NCBI GenBank assembly: GCA_008000375.1
Contig: SMOI01000163.1
Location: 1-64,000, forward strand
Length of the DNA stretch: 64,000 nucleotides
Reading direction: 5' to 3'
From: Poteriospumella lacustris
Lineage: Eukaryota > Sar > Chrysophyceae > Chromulinales > Dinobryaceae
The notes below the pieces were generated by a model, which saw only the letters and a list, made by a program, of their open reading frames with translations, was not told where the DNA came from and did no database searches. Shown here piece after piece: positions 24,112 through 37,016 of this stretch. How positions within the stretch are numbered: position 1 is the first letter of the stretch; each line of letters begins with the position of its first letter. The position numbers were made by a program, and so were the translations under genes.

Positions 24112-27100
24112 CTACGGCAGCGGACCGACGACGATGCGCTCCAGCCGCTGGCCGGCGAAGTTGAGGAGGACCGCGTAGTCGCGCTGGCCATCGGGGCCGT
24201 CCTCGTGATACAACGTGATCGCCACACCGCGCGACCAGTCGCCGTCGCAGAGCATCGACGTCTGCGGCGTCAGCGTTTTGCAGGCGACGCTCTCGACGTT
24301 GACCACCGACGCCTGCAGCAGCGACGAGGCCGGCCCTGCGGTCGCTGCGGGACGCCCATGGGACGCATCCGGCCGCAGGTGATTGATCATCGGCTGGGAC
24401 GAGGCCTGGCGCGTCTGCTGGGCGCCGTGCGCGTGGTGGAAGTCGGGCTGCTGGGCGAACTGGCGGAGGTCGACGATGTGGACGGCGTGCGGGTACAGAC
24501 ACGCGAGGAAGTGGTCGCAGAACGAGTGGTGGCGCAGGCTGTCGCCCACCAGCAGCCGCTGCAGCATCACCGCCGACGTCAGCTGCACCGGCGGCAGCGC
24601 CACCGACGCGTCGTCGTCGTCGTCGTCGTCGTCGTCCTCATCGTCGTCGGGGCGCGCGCGCGGCGGCGTCGGCCGGCGGTACGCGACGACGGTCATGAAG
24701 AGCGACAGGATGTTGCCGTACGTGTCCACGTGGCAGTGCAGCGAGTCCGCCGGCGTCGCGAGGTTCAAGCGGCCGAGCGCGCAGAGCAGCGCGTGCTGGT
24801 GCTGCCGCTGGAACGACACGTGGCGCCGCCGGTCGTCGGAGTCGTCGTCGCTGTCGACGGCGACCGGCCGCCGCGCCGACGACGCGATGGGCAGCACGTG
24901 CAAATGCTCCGCGTTCACCGGCACCGTCAAATGGCGCACGATGGCCTCGGCGGAGCGGGGGAAGTACGCCGACTGCGCCGCGTCGACGACCTGTTCGCCC
25001 GACACGGCGGCCGACACGCGGAACAAACCGCTCAGCTGCAGCGACGCCGCCGCGGCGCCGTCGATGTCCAGCGCCTGTTCCAGCTGCCACTGCTTGCGGT
25101 AGACCTCCACGACGCTCGCCTTCTTGCGCCAGAGGCCCACGAGCGCCACAGCGGCGCCGGCGTCGGCGTCGCTCACTTCGGCGGCGGCCAACAGCGTCGC
25201 GCGCTGCTGCGCGTTGTCGGTGCCGAGGAACGCCGCCGAGGCGCTCGTCGCCTGCGGCGGCGGATACTTCGCCGGCGGCCGCGTGTCGGCGTCCGGGTCG
25301 GCGCTGCTGATGCTGCCCTCGTCGTCGAGGTTGCCGTCGTAGAAGTACGCGCGCCGCGGGTTGAACGGCAGCGGCAGCGGCAGCAGCCGCGTCACCGCCG
25401 GCGCCGCCGCCTCGTCGCGCACGTGACAATCGACGTCGAAGTAGCCGACGGCGTCTTCGTCGTCGCCGCCGCCCGTCGACGAGGCGTTGGGCGCGTACGC
25501 CGCGACGATGGTCACTTCGCGCGACTCGTCGGGCGAACAGGCGCTGACCGCGACCAGTTGGCGCAGCGCCACGTGCGGCGCCGCCGCCGCCGCTGGCGTC
25601 GACACCGTCGCGGACTTCGCCGCTTTGAGCGCCGCGGCTGCCGACGACGATGACGACGACTGCGACGCTTTCGACCGGTTCGCCGACGACGACGTCGGCG
25701 TCGTCAACGAGCGACGACGAAGCGCCGCCGCCGCCGTTTGCGTCGCCGTCGACGACGACGACAGCGGCGGTTTCGAAACGGCCGGCGCCCACGACGTCGA
25801 CGACGACGCCGACGGGGCGACGAGCTGCAGCCGCTGGCTGTGCAGCGTGTCCAGCGACGACGCGACGACCACGTGCAGCGCAGCGTCGCCCGGCCGCGCG
25901 AAGACGGAGACGCTCTGCCGCGCGCTGTGCGCCGCGAGGAACGACGCCGACGCCGACGACGACGCGTCGAAGCCGCCGCCGCCGCCGCCGGTGGCTGCGT
26001 CGGTCCTCCGCTGCGCAGCGCCGCCGGCGGCGGCGAAGCGCAGCTTCAGCAGATGCGCGTCGAAGCGCACGCGGCTGCTGCGCGCTAACGCGTAGACGTC
26101 GACGCCCTCGACGGCGTGCGCGCGGCCGCTGGGGACGAAGACGAGCGCGCGGCCACCGGACAACTCGCGCGTCAGCTGCGCCGGCAGCGCCACCGCCGCG
26201 ACCGACGACGGCGACGCCACCGCCGCGGGCACCGCCGCCACGAGCGTCGCGTACTTCAGCTGGACGCCCACGTTGGACGTCGGCGCCGCCGCGGCCGCCG
26301 CGCCTCTGTTGGCCGCCGTCGTCGACGGGGCGGACGACGACGCCGCGTCGCTGGCGCCGAGCGCGAGGCCGTGCGCGTGTGTCTCGTCGAGATACGCCAG
26401 CTGGCCGCGCGCCCCGAGCACCAACAGCTTCCGCCGCGTCGCGCGCTGGTTCGCGAAGGGCGGCTGATGGGCGAAGAGCTGGACGGGGAGGAAGTCGAGC
26501 GCGACGCGGCGCAGCCCGTGCAGCGCCGCGCGGATGCTGCTGCCGCGCGCGCCCACCTCGGTGACCGTCAGGTCGTACAGCCGCACCGCCGCCGCCTCGA
26601 CGAGGAACAGCTGGTACGCCAGCTGGCCCGCGCGCTGGCGCTGCTTGTTCGACGGCGACTCGACCAGCGCGAGCGCCGTGAAGATCTCCGGCGCCGCCGC
26701 CGCCGCTTCGCCCAGCGACACGTGCGTCGTCGCGGCGGCGGTGGCGGTCGGCGGGTGCAGCGGGTCGACGGCGAGGTGGTTGACGCTGGGCAGCGCGCCG
26801 ACGGTGCTGCGGCCGACGAGCTTCGTCGCGTGATCCGCCGCCGCGTGCGCCTCGCCGCCCGCGGCGGTGACGGCGGGGTCGGCGGGCTGGAAGAGCGTCA
26901 CGTGGAGCTCGGCGGCGTGGTTCACCGCCGCGAGGATCGCCACCGCCTTCGTCGTCGCGGTCGCGGTCGTCGGCCGCGCGGCGACGCGCTGCGCGGTCAT
27001 CGCGAGGAAGTTGCCGCGGTTCTTCACGTCGTTGAGCCACACCTTCGGCACCGCCGACGCGGCCCCGGCCCCGGCCCCGGCCCCGCGGCCCCGCGGCGGC

Positions 27101-30100
27101 ACCTCCATCAACACGCAGCAGTAGCCCGTCGAGAACGCCAGCAGATCGAGCGCGTCCTGCAGCGCCGGCGGCTCGACGCGCACGGCCTGCAGCCCGAAGA
27201 GCGCGTGGCCGGGGATCTCGAGCAGCTGCTGCCGCTCGAGCACCGCCGCCGGCGGCGACAGCGTCGGCGGCGCGTCGAACGGCAGCGTCGCCTTCGCCAG
27301 CGCCGGCGGCAGGTACACGACGACGCGCACGTCCAGCGCGACGAGTTGGTCGCGCGTCGTCGACTGCGGCGCCGGCGGCGGCGTCGTCGGGTCTTTGACG
27401 CGGACGACGGCGAAGCGCGCGTCGGAGAGCCACACGACGCGGCCCACGCGGCGATCGACGCGCTGCTCCATCGCCGCCGTCGCCGTCGCACCGCCGCCGA
27501 CGTCGAGGGCGAAGGGCGGCAGCACCGCGTCGAGCGAGACGCACTGCGGCAGCGTCGCGACGGGCGGCGCGGCGGCGGTGCCGACGTGCGACCAGGTCCA
27601 CAGCGCGAAGTGGAAGACGTCGGCGCTGTCGCTGACCAGCAGCAGCACCGAGTGCGTGTGCACGACGCGCTGGCCGCCCGCGTCGACGTCGCTGCGCAGC
27701 GGCGCGAGGAACAGGCGCCAGACGCGGCGCACGGTGAACGGCAGCGGCAGATCCGCCTTCGTGAGGACGATGCGCTGCCGCGTCGCGAAGAGGCACAGCG
27801 ACACCGACGCGCCGTCCGACGCCATCGCGAAGTCGTCGTTCCACACGAGACGCTGCGGCTGCAGCGCGCCGAACACCGTCGACAGCGGCGGCGCCGGCAC
27901 ATCGCCGACGCCGTCGCCGTCGCTGCCGTCGTCGTCACCGTCGCCGTCGCCGTTGGCGGCGCCGCGCGGCGCCAGCGTCGTGAGCAGCGGCTGGAAACCG
28001 TCGCGTAGCACGTGCGGCCCCGACGCGACGGTGTCGATGCCGCAGCCGCCGCCAGCGCCGACGGTCGAACGCGCACGCGACCGGTTCGACGCGAACGAGC
28101 TGAACGACGCGTTGACGCTGCGCCGCCCGCCGCCAGCGCCGCGGCCCGTCGCGGGCTTCGTGAGCGCCCCGCGGCGACGGTCGCCGGTGGCGGCCGCGCG
28201 GACGCGTTGCTCGTCGCCGCAGCGAAGTCGTCGCGCCAGAGCGCGTCGAAGTCGGCGACGGCGGCGGCGGCGGCGGCGGCCGGCGGCTGCGCGTCGCTGA
28301 GGTCGAGAATCGCCGCCGTGGCGCTCGCCGTGACGGCCGCGTCGCCGTTGCCGTCGTCGTCGCCGGGCAGCGCGTCGCCGTCGCCGGCTGCGCTCGCCTC
28401 GGCCGCCGCCTCAGCTGCGGCGGCGTGCGACACGACGGAGCGGTGGTCCTCCGCGCGCAGCAGATCGTCGCTGCGCAGCGGCCGGCGGCCGTAGAAACGG
28501 TCGCCGTCGTCGTCTTCGTCGTCGGCCCCGTCACCGGCGGCGGCGCCGTCGATGCGGACGACGTCGCGGCGGCCGTGCGTCTCGATGACCTGGCGCGTCG
28601 GCTGCTGCAGCTTCGCGGTCTCCGCCGCCATCCGCCGCAGCTGCTGCTGCGCCAACGGCGACGACGGAAAATTCGGCGGCATCGGGCTGCCGCCGCCGCT
28701 GCCGCCGCCGCTGCCGTCGGTCGCGTCGCCGAAGAGGTTCACCGCCGTCGACGACCGCTGCGACGCGCCGCCACCGCCGCCGCCGCCTGCGACGTGGGCG
28801 GCGAGGTGCAGCGGGTGGACGCGCCAAAAGGCCAAATACCCCGCCGCCGTCGCGGTCACGAGCTGGCGCCGCGCCTGGCACCACGCGACGTCGTTGACGG
28901 CGGCCGACAGCGCCGTCTGCGGCGCCGGCTTCGAAATGTGAATCGCGAAGCGGCCGCGGGCGGAGGACGCGTCGCCGCCGGCGGTGGCGGCAGTGGCGGC
29001 GCTGGCGTCGCCGTCGAAGAGCGTCGCGGGCGGCGCGACGCGGCAGATGTCGAACTTCGCCGTGAAGACGCAGGCGTCCTTCGCCGCCGCCGCCGACGAC
29101 GGCTGCGACGGTGACGTCGACGGTGGCGCGAGGAGAAACGCGAGCAGCGACACGTCGGCGACGACTTTGACGAGGCGCACGGCGGCCCAGTGCAGCGCCG
29201 CGTCGGGCGCGAAGGCGAGTTGACTGTGCAGCAGCACGCGGATCTCGGAGACGTCGTCGTAGCGCCGCACGTCGAACGAGTAGAGCTTGCACAGCCGCTC
29301 GCCCAGCACGATGAGGAACAACGTGTCGAACCGCTCCACGACCTCGAGGCCCAGCACCGGCAGCGCCGCCGCCGCGGTGGGCTTCTTCGCCGCGCTGCCG
29401 GTGGCGTTAGAGGCGGCAGCGGTGGAGGCGGCGGCGGCGGCGGCGGTAGAGGCGGCGGTGGTCGGCCAGACGTCGAAGCTGTCGAGCAGGATGCGCATGT
29501 GCGGCAGGTCGAAGACGGTGACCTTGCCGCCGTACTCGTGCACCAGCACGTCGCCCGCCGGCGACAGCTTCGCCTTCGGTGCCATCGGCAGGACGCCGCC
29601 GCCGTTGTGGTTGGGCGCGTAGAACACCGGCGACTGGAACTCGTAGACGAGGCGCAGGTGGTCGTTGTGGTCCAGCACGTGCAGCAGCCCGTTCGCGTAG
29701 CCCACGATCACCCAGCGACCCAGAAACGTCGAGAACAGCAGCGTCGTCACGGGCGACGCGCTGTAGCAGCGCTCCAGCGCGCACACCGCCGTCGCGATGT
29801 CGAAGAGGCGCACGTAGCCCGACGCGAAGCCCGCCAGCAGATGGTTCGCCTCGCACGCCACGTCGCAGACGCTCGTGGGCGCGTCGTGCTCGGACCAGAA
29901 CTCGACGATCTGCTGCCCCGCCGCGTTCCACACGCGCACGGTGTTGTCGCTGCCGACGCTCACGAGCGTCTCGTTGCCGCGGCGCTCGAGCAGCTGCGTC
30001 ACGGGCTCGTGGTGCGAGCGGACCATCGTCTCGTAGCGGTGCTGCGGCAGGTCGAGGATGCCCAACGTGCCCGCGTCGGTGCCGATGACGAGGCGGTGGC

Positions 30101-33100
30101 CCTTGTCGCCGGGCGGCAGCGCGAGACACGTGATGCGGCCCTCGTGGCGCGCCTCGAGCAGGAAATCGTTGAAGTCGAGCGGCCACACGCGCAGCAGGTG
30201 GTCGCGGCCGCCGGTGATGCAGCAGGCGCTGTGGATGCGGATGCAGTTGATGCCCGCGTCGTGCAGCTTGAACGCGGCCACGACCTGCAGCGACGGGTGG
30301 TGGATCTTCAGCACGTGGCCGCGGTCCGACGCGACGTAGACGTGGCCGCCGGGCACGTCGTACGCCACGTCGGTGTACAGCACGTTGCGCGCGTAGGCGT
30401 TGAGCAGCACCGGCCGCGCGGGCAAATGGCCGCGGTGGATGCGCCAGACGCGAATGTTCTCGCGGCCGCAGGACACGAGCTGCGCGTCGTCGAGGCGGTT
30501 GAACGAGACCTTCGCCACGTCGAAGTCGGAGATCTGCTTCGCGACGATCGCGGCGACCGCCAGCATCTGCTGCGGCTCTTTGCTCGTCGCCGACAGTTGG
30601 TGCGCCACCACGACGCCCTGGCACTGCGCCAGCTTCGCGATGTCCCAGACGATGAGCTGGTAGCGGTTCTTCGTGTCGAGGCCCGCGGTCACCAGTTGCG
30701 TCTCCGCGTGGTTCAGCGCCGCCGACAAGATGCGTCCCGGGTGCGGGCGCAGCGAGGCGATGCGGCTGCCGTTTTTGAGGTCCCAGACGATGAGGAGGCC
30801 GTCGCGGTCGACGCCGGTCTCGGCGGTGACCATCCACGAGTCGTTGCGCGACACTTCGACGAGGCCGATGTCGTTCGCGTGGCCCTTCAGCAGCGTCTGA
30901 CGCAGCCCGCCGCTGCCCGACGACGACGCGGACGGTGCAGGCGACGCGGGAAATTGAAACGACGACGACGACGACGACGCCGCGCCACCGGCCGCATACG
31001 ACGCCGACGACGCCGACGACGCGTCGAGGGGCGGCGGCGCGAAGAAGTGGCCCGGCAGCGAGGTGAAGACCTTCCACAGGCCGAACGACGGCTTCTCGTA
31101 GCCGGCCGAGCCGCTGTTGCGGTCGAGATCGGTGACGACGAGGAAGGAGCCGACGGCGTGGACGAGCATGCGGCTGTTGTAGACGAGGGCGGCGGGGCCC
31201 GCGCGGTAGCCCATCACCATTTCCATGCTCACGACGCGCTCGTTGCTCGGCAGTTTCACCTCGACGCCCGCCATCGGCTTCGGCGGAGGCGAATACGGCT
31301 CCACCGGCGGCCGGTACATCGACGCGGACAGACCGCCGACCGTCGCCGGCGTGGCCGGCACCGCTGAGGCCGCTGAGGCCGCTGACGCGTCACCGGCGGC
31401 GGTGGCGGAGGCGGCCGCAGCGTCGGCGTCGTCGTCTTCGACGAGCTCGTTGAGCTCGAGCTTCTTCTGCCGCTCCTCTTCGGCCTCCAGTGCGCGGCGA
31501 CGTTCCTCCTGCGCGCGGAGCGTCGCTTCGTCGAGCTCCGGCAGCGGTGGCGGTGGGGGCACAACGGCAGCGTCGCGGCCGTCGTCGTCCGCGTCGTAGT
31601 CGTGTGGGAAGTCCAGCGGCGTCGGAGACGGCGACGGCGCAGCGCCAGCCGCGACGGGGACGACGTCGTCCGCGGCGATGACGACGCCTTCGCGCTGCTC
31701 GACGCGCTGTTCGAAGGCCGCCGACGAGGGCGTCGCGAGGGCCGCCGGACGGCCAGCGGACGGCGTCGCGGGTGGCGCAGGCGACGCGGGGAAAACGATC
31801 GGCGGCGGAGGGGGCGGCACCGGCGACTGGATCGTTTGCACCGGCGATTCGATGGGCGCGTCGACCGGCGACGAGAACACGACAGGCACCGGCGGTACCG
31901 TCGTCACCGTCGGCGTCGTCGGTGGCGGCGGGAGGCTGCGCTGCACCGCGCGGAGATGGTCCTGCACGGTCGTCGCCTTTGGCGGGTCGGCTGCCGTCGG
32001 TGGGGCAGGACTCAGTGCGTTGGGGTTGAGCAGCTGCAGCGGCTGTGCGGCGGGTTCGAAGGAGACGGACGGTTTCGACTTCGGCGGACTCGGCTCCGTC
32101 TTCGGCGGCGGGCTGCTCGTGGGCGGCGCCGGGACGCGAAACTGGCGACAGAACTCGTCGTAGAAGACGACGGGGACGTCGACGTTGGGCTTCACGGCCA
32201 AGATCTTCAGTTGCGCCTGTCGTCGAGAGCAGAGAGGCACACACAGAGAGAGAGACAGAGAGAGAGAGAGCGAAGCCGTCAGCGGCGGTGACACAGCACA
32301 GCAGGGCGAGGGGGTGGGGGTGAGGGACGTACCACGTCGGCGTAGTTCCCGACGGAGACGATGTCGCGAATGATCGTGTTGGAACAGACGTCGATTTTCT
32401 ATGCGGTGGGACACGAGAGGGAAAGACGGGTGAGCGAGGGCGAGCAGGGCGACGGGAACGACGACCGCCCGCGGTGCACGTACCTTGACGCGGCCCATGC
32501 GCATCTGCGCCTGTCCGCGGTCGTAGCGGCAGTATTGCTCGATGATGTCGCCGAGATTGATGACGAGGTTCATCCAGTTGTACATCGAAGGGAGTGGCAG
32601 TCTGTGGCGGCGTAGGACACACGCGATTAAGTCGCTGTGCCGGGGGCAGAGGCGCGGTCGTGGTGGCGGGGGGTGGGCTTACCTCATACTGCGCCCCAGG
32701 AACGTGGGCGGATCTTTGCCGTACAATGTGGACAGTGTAATGCGCAAGGGCAGCTTCAAGGAAGTCATCACTTCGATGTGGATGGTGGAAATAAGCGGCT
32801 CGACCATGGAGAGCTGCAGAACGAAGATGGGCCCGACGAGGTCCAAGTTCGACACCGACAGGTAGTTTTTGGAAGAAACGTCGCCTTTGGTGCGATAAAC
32901 AAGTCGGGAAATCGATTTGTCCATCGTCTCGATGGTATCGCCCACCATTTGGATGTTTCCAGGATATCGCTTCGCCGTCGACAACACCGAAAACGGTTGG
33001 CGATGCTCTACAAGACAACACACGGTCAACTAAGAATTGAGACAACAGCGCGATGGCAACGAAACACTTCATACCATCGGTGATGACAGCGGCTTCTGCT

Positions 33101-33108
33101 CGTTTCAT
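24112..33108 (-). CDS. WDR90/POC16-like protein: CFA20 domain plus WD40 propellers (one apparent frameshift)
   Basis: Five exons in gene order: 33108..33075, 33007..32683, 32601..32484, 32398..32333 and 32216..24112, about 2880 residues. Exons 1-4 build a CFA20-like domain (SRLVYRTKGDVSSKNYLSV, WMNLVINLGDIIEQYCRYDR, KKIDVCSNTIIRDIVS), as in WDR90/POC16, a microtubule-binding centriole and cilium protein. A Pro/Ala linker follows, then many WD40 blades (for example DGLLIVWDLKNGSRIASL, CGRENIRVWRIHRG, TVRVWNAAGQQIVEFW), then further Ala-rich and poly-Asp stretches and more propeller-like sequence. At 28167-28170 (run of four C on the plus strand) the frame must move by one base to continue; one extra base in that run would restore it. 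The downstream frame has no ATG of its own near its beginning, so one gene with an indel is more likely than two genes. At about 2880 residues it is much longer than human WDR90. Confidence 0.65.
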
Positions 33109-33902
33109 CGTTGAATCCAATGCGGCGATGCCAGACGATGATCAACAAAAGCACTTGAAGCAACGACGTAGACAAACAAAAACTGAAAACAGGTAAGATT
33201 TTTCACACTCAATGAAATCAATCGCAGCAAAATTGATTCAATGAAGTCTCTCCACAGCGTCTCATGGACCACGTTGGAAGTGCAGAGTTCTTTCCGAAGT
33301 CGAAGTTGATTGATGATTCGTCTTCTCCGCCTCGGTCGAATCGAAATTTGAAATGGCGCCGTTCACGATGACGACGACGGCCGGCACAAAAGTTGAAACG
33401 GTTTTGCTGTGCGTCAGCAGTCAGCGCGTCGCACGATGATGACGAAACAGCGGGGCTGTTTTTCCACAATTGTGGCTCTTTTTATGTCGCATCCTCTCTG
33501 TTGTTCACGGTCAATTGATTGCATGGCCCCTAACATATGTGGAATCAGTGGGGCCGGCCCAGAGGGCAACAGAGCGACTCAATGGAACGGATGGTGGAAG
33601 GAAAAGGAAATTCAACAACGAGTACTTTACACGGCGAAAAGGGAGCGAAAGAAGTGAGCCGTGTCCCACGAGTGGACGAAGAGATCGTATAAACAGCTGA
33701 AAAATAGAAGGGCAACAAACTTGGCAGTTCGATAGAGAAGGAGAGCATATGCAAAAAACAACCACGAGAATAGAAAAATAACAATGGACTACCAAATGGG
33801 ACATAACAAATGGGATATAACGTATTAGGCAGGCATTCGCATCGCCAAGAAACAACAAGAACAGCCACAGCCACACAGCACAAACGAACGACCACCCAAC
33901 AT
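33109..33902. other. Intergenic, WDR90-like 5' flank
   Basis: This 794-base interval contains only short conflicting ORFs. It should hold the WDR90-like promoter and the 3' flank of the peroxiredoxin gene. Nothing else was recognised. Confidence 0.5.
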
Positions 33903-34832
33903 TTACTGCTTCAGTATAACGGTATCCGTAATCGTCGCTTTCAGAGACACTTCGGACAGATAGTTCAACATGGTGTTCGCATCGGACACCATCAGTGGCT
34001 CGGGCCCCGCCGGCGAATCGTCCTCGATGTTGCCTTCAACCTCGACGAAAATCTTCTCAATGACCATGTCCTTGACCACCGCGGAATACCGCCACGATCT
34101 CAAGCCAAACCCGCCTTTTTTATCCCAATGACACGTCATGCCCATCGCTCTGGAGAACTTCGCGGCGCCGTCGGGAACGAGCTTCACGCGTTTGAAGTTT
34201 CCCGGGTTGATCGGCAGCGCACACGAAGTCAATTCTTCTTCCAACCCCTGGGCGATTCCCCACTGTCGAATAAATGAAAATACACAAGACCCAGAAGGTC
34301 AATGGGCTGCTCATGAACAGGAAGAGACGAGAGATGAGCTTACGTGGCGCATGACGAAGGCATCGTTCACCGAGAAGCAGAAGACGTCGTCGATGCCGTG
34401 ACGAAGAATGGAATCTGACATAGCCACAGCAGAGACGAATAAGAATTAGGCGCTCTCCCAGCATAGACAGACTGTATCCGCGTCATTTACCGTAATTGTT
34501 TTCGTAACCCGGCAAGTGATCACATGAGCACACCGGTGTGAAGGCTATTTTGATGGAACAGTGTATTAAGGCCACGTTTCGACGAATAGGAGCCAAAGAT
34601 ATGCAGCTATACCTCCTGGGACACCAAAAATCACCACGCGTTTGCCTGCGAGCATGTCGGAAATCATAATGTCCTTCCAGACGAAGTTGTGCTGTCGTGG
34701 ATCTGGACTCGGCGTAGTCGGGTCGATGACTCGGAACTTCAGAGGAACATCAGGAACACGGTCGCCCTCTTTCAAGTGTTTGTGCTTTTCAACGTATTTT
34801 GTGGTTGCTAATGTGCTCCCGCCAGATCCCAT
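33903..34832 (-). CDS. Peroxiredoxin, Prx5/AhpE-like thioredoxin fold
   Basis: Four exons in gene order: 34832..34613, 34544..34491, 34414..34344 and 34262..33903, 234 residues. It reduces peroxides through a peroxidatic cysteine. The motif GVPGAFTPVCSCDHLPGY, assembled across the first intron, is the Prx5-type active site with peroxidatic C79. The following exon has the Prx5 signature CFSVNDAFVM, and the next begins with WGIAQG. The C-terminal part is longer than in human PRDX5 and contains GMTCHWDKKGGFGLRSWRYS, the family's closing strand-helix region. An N-terminal MGSGGS could be myristoylated, which is a weak inference. The four exons sit in different frames, so no single ORF shows the protein. 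Confidence 0.88.
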
Positions 34833-35371
34833 TTCACCAATAAACTACAGCAGCTGGAGAGAAGAAGAGGACGCAAATTGACGAGCAAACAGAGAGAGCC
34901 CACGTGAAATCCTGTGTTTATTTATGACTTTGAGCAACCAACACTGCCAGTTGACCAGATGGTTGCTGAGTATTTGTGATGGGCGTACGTGATGGACGGA
35001 GAAGCCTCCTTCAACTTCGATAACTACGATCGAACTTCGATTCGAGTGATGACTCACACCGCCAGCGGTTCGCATCAGCAGCGCAACGGACCGCGGCGGG
35101 CGGGGACCGTTTCATCCGTTGGCGCCGTCGTTCTCTGCGCACCCCCACCCCCCACCCCCCGTCATCCACAGCAGGAAATGGGTAGAGAGCCCCGAGTGGA
35201 CTTCTGTACGCCTGTAGTGTAGTGTAGTGTAGTGTAGTGTAGAGAGCATTCCTATTTCTCGCAAGGTGACATGTGCAACAAGCCCCTAACTATTCTAAAA
35301 CTGCGTACCGCGAACACGCCCACAGGAACCAGAGCTCATGTGTACAGATAGTAATTACGATCACATCAACG
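34833..35371. other. Intergenic, peroxiredoxin 5' flank
   Basis: This 539-base interval between two minus-strand genes contains a C-rich stretch near 35145 and the pentanucleotide array at 35213-35242. No gene was seen. Confidence 0.5.
35213..35242. repeat. Pentanucleotide microsatellite (TGTAG)6
   Basis: Six perfect tandem copies of TGTAG. Confidence 0.95.
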
Positions 35372-36547
35372 TCATTTTTGATTGCCAAACGTACTCAAAG
35401 TAAACGACCCTGCGAATCTGAGCATGTGATACCAAAAGATTTGCGCGAAGGAGGCGGATTTCGGCCCACGAATGTCCATGATCGTCCATTCCAACGGCGT
35501 CTGACCGGAGATGCAACCTTCTACGGTCCATGTCTCCACAACCAGCTTCGTTCGCTTCGTTTGAGGGTTTTCTTGATGAACAAAGAGACTGCATTTGACG
35601 GTGGCAACGACGCTACCTTTGACGTAGCGTCGCAGATCTTCGCTCTTCCGCACGGTGCTGTACGGCGCGAAGAACGTGTGCAGGTAGGTGTCTGCCACTC
35701 GAACGATATCTGGATCCTCTTGAGGAGCTTCAGAGGCGCCTTCTGCGGGTTTGGAAGCCTCCGAAGCTTCTGAAGCCTCTGAAACCTCCGAAGCCTCCTT
35801 ACCAGGTGGGACTTCGGGCTCGAGGTAGTCGCCCACGATGCGGGCGTTGAGGTAGTAGACGTTGATGTGCGCCAACTGCGGGTCCCTCACACGCGGCTCC
35901 AATTTCGCTTTGTTTTCTTTGTCACTGATATGCTGCTGAAAGCGTTGCCATTGGTCATCGCCCAGCAGACTCTGCAGCTGTTGAGATGCTTCGTGAAGCT
36001 CTTCTTTGCTGTGTTTCTCGGTGAGATGTGCCGATTCCGCGAGCATCGCCATGAGCTCGTTGGTCAACGGATACGCTTCTTCCCGTAAACCCTTGCAAAA
36101 GTCACTTAAATCGAATCGATATTTGCCGAAAAGAGGGTTGAGGATCGCCGGGGCCAGTGAAATAGGGTAGGCCTTCTGACGCAGCATCGTCAGAACCAAT
36201 TTGTCGAAATCCTTAATGCTGCCTGACTCGTACAGCGCGTCGTTACCGGACATCTTGCCAAGGGTGGCAAAGAACTTGTGCAATTCTTTCCGATCTTCGA
36301 TGGTATCCTCACTTTCAGGCTCCTTCGTCGCCTCTGCTTCTTTCACCGGCTGGCCAACCGGTTCTTCGGGGCGAGGATCATCATTGCCAACTTGAGAGAG
36401 CCATCGGACTGGCGATCGACCAGAAGCACCGATAGTACGCATATACTGGCGCGTTGTTGGAATACTGTATGTATGCATGAAGGCTGCCGCATGGCGGCTA
36501 CACTTCAAAAGTCCAAGATTCCGAGAAACTCGCTGAAGACGCTGCAT
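35372..36547 (-). CDS. Putative mitochondrial Tim44/mL45-like domain protein
   Basis: A single exon of 391 residues if the ATG at 36547 is used; an in-frame ATG at 36577 would add ten residues. The start MQRLQRVSRNLGLLKCSRHA is Arg-rich, amphipathic and lacks acidic residues, like a mitochondrial presequence. The middle is helical and charged. A Ser-Glu-Ala repeat lies near residues 265-285. The C-terminal 110 residues (DTYLHTFFAPYSTVRK ... VVETWTVEGCI ... PLEWTIMDI) have the alternating pattern of the Tim44-like fold shared by Tim44, Mba1 and ribosomal mL45. That assignment is by eye. The alternative is a lineage-specific mitochondrial protein. Confidence 0.55.
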   Translation of the reverse strand: MQRLQRVSRNLGLLKCSRHAAAFMHTYSIPTTRQYMRTIGASGRSPVRWLSQVGNDDPRPEEPVGQPVKEAEATKEPESEDTIEDRKELHKFFATLGKMSGNDALYESGSIKDFDKLVLTMLRQKAYPISLAPAILNPLFGKYRFDLSDFCKGLREEAYPLTNELMAMLAESAHLTEKHSKEELHEASQQLQSLLGDDQWQRFQQHISDKENKAKLEPRVRDPQLAHINVYYLNARIVGDYLEPEVPPGKEASEVSEASEASEASKPAEGASEAPQEDPDIVRVADTYLHTFFAPYSTVRKSEDLRRYVKGSVVATVKCSLFVHQENPQTKRTKLVVETWTVEGCISGQTPLEWTIMDIRGPKSASFAQIFWYHMLRFAGSFTLSTFGNQK

Positions 36548-37016
36548 GGAAAATGCACAAAATGAAATCGACTTCACTTAGTGACAAGAACGACCAGATC
36601 CCACGCACCAGACAAAGAAGACCTCGTCGATATTATCTGACCAAAAGCAGTGATACCAGGCCAACGAATGCAGCCGAAATCCTCGTTCGCCGTGGCGGTG
36701 GTGGTCGACTTCTTTTTCGACGTCGTCGCCATCGTCGTCGTCGTCGTGTACGACGCCTTTCCCCTTTCGACACCCGACGACGACGACGACCAAAAGAAAA
36801 CACTTGAAAGTGAGATTGATTGAGAATGAATGTGCTTCTTCCACAGTGCGTTGTCTGGGTGAAGTATCAGGTAGGTATTCACCGGGAGAGGTTCCACTTG
36901 TTTGTGTGTGGAATCGGACGAGAAAAGCATTCGGACCTGTAGTGTAGTCGTCGGTGAGAAGCTTCGAGCCTCGGTAGGTGCACGACCCAAACGACGCCGA
37001 ACGGGATACACAACGC
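36548..37016. other. Divergent promoter region
   Basis: A 469-base interval between the divergently oriented Tim44-like (-) and MSH1-like (+) genes, so it should hold both promoters. It contains GTC/GAC-rich low-complexity DNA near 36720-36790. Confidence 0.5.

Noticed and set aside
24205-31367. Long plus-strand ORFs (for example 26116-28008 and 29190-31367) and alternative minus frames in the WDR90-like gene
   Set aside because: All are Arg/His/Gly-rich shadows of the same GC-rich exon. Only the frame with WD40 signatures and its continuation looks like a protein.
32281-32360. GAGA-rich and GT-rich tract as a possible microsatellite promoter
   Set aside because: It lies within introns of the WDR90-like gene and works as a pyrimidine tract before the acceptor on the minus strand.
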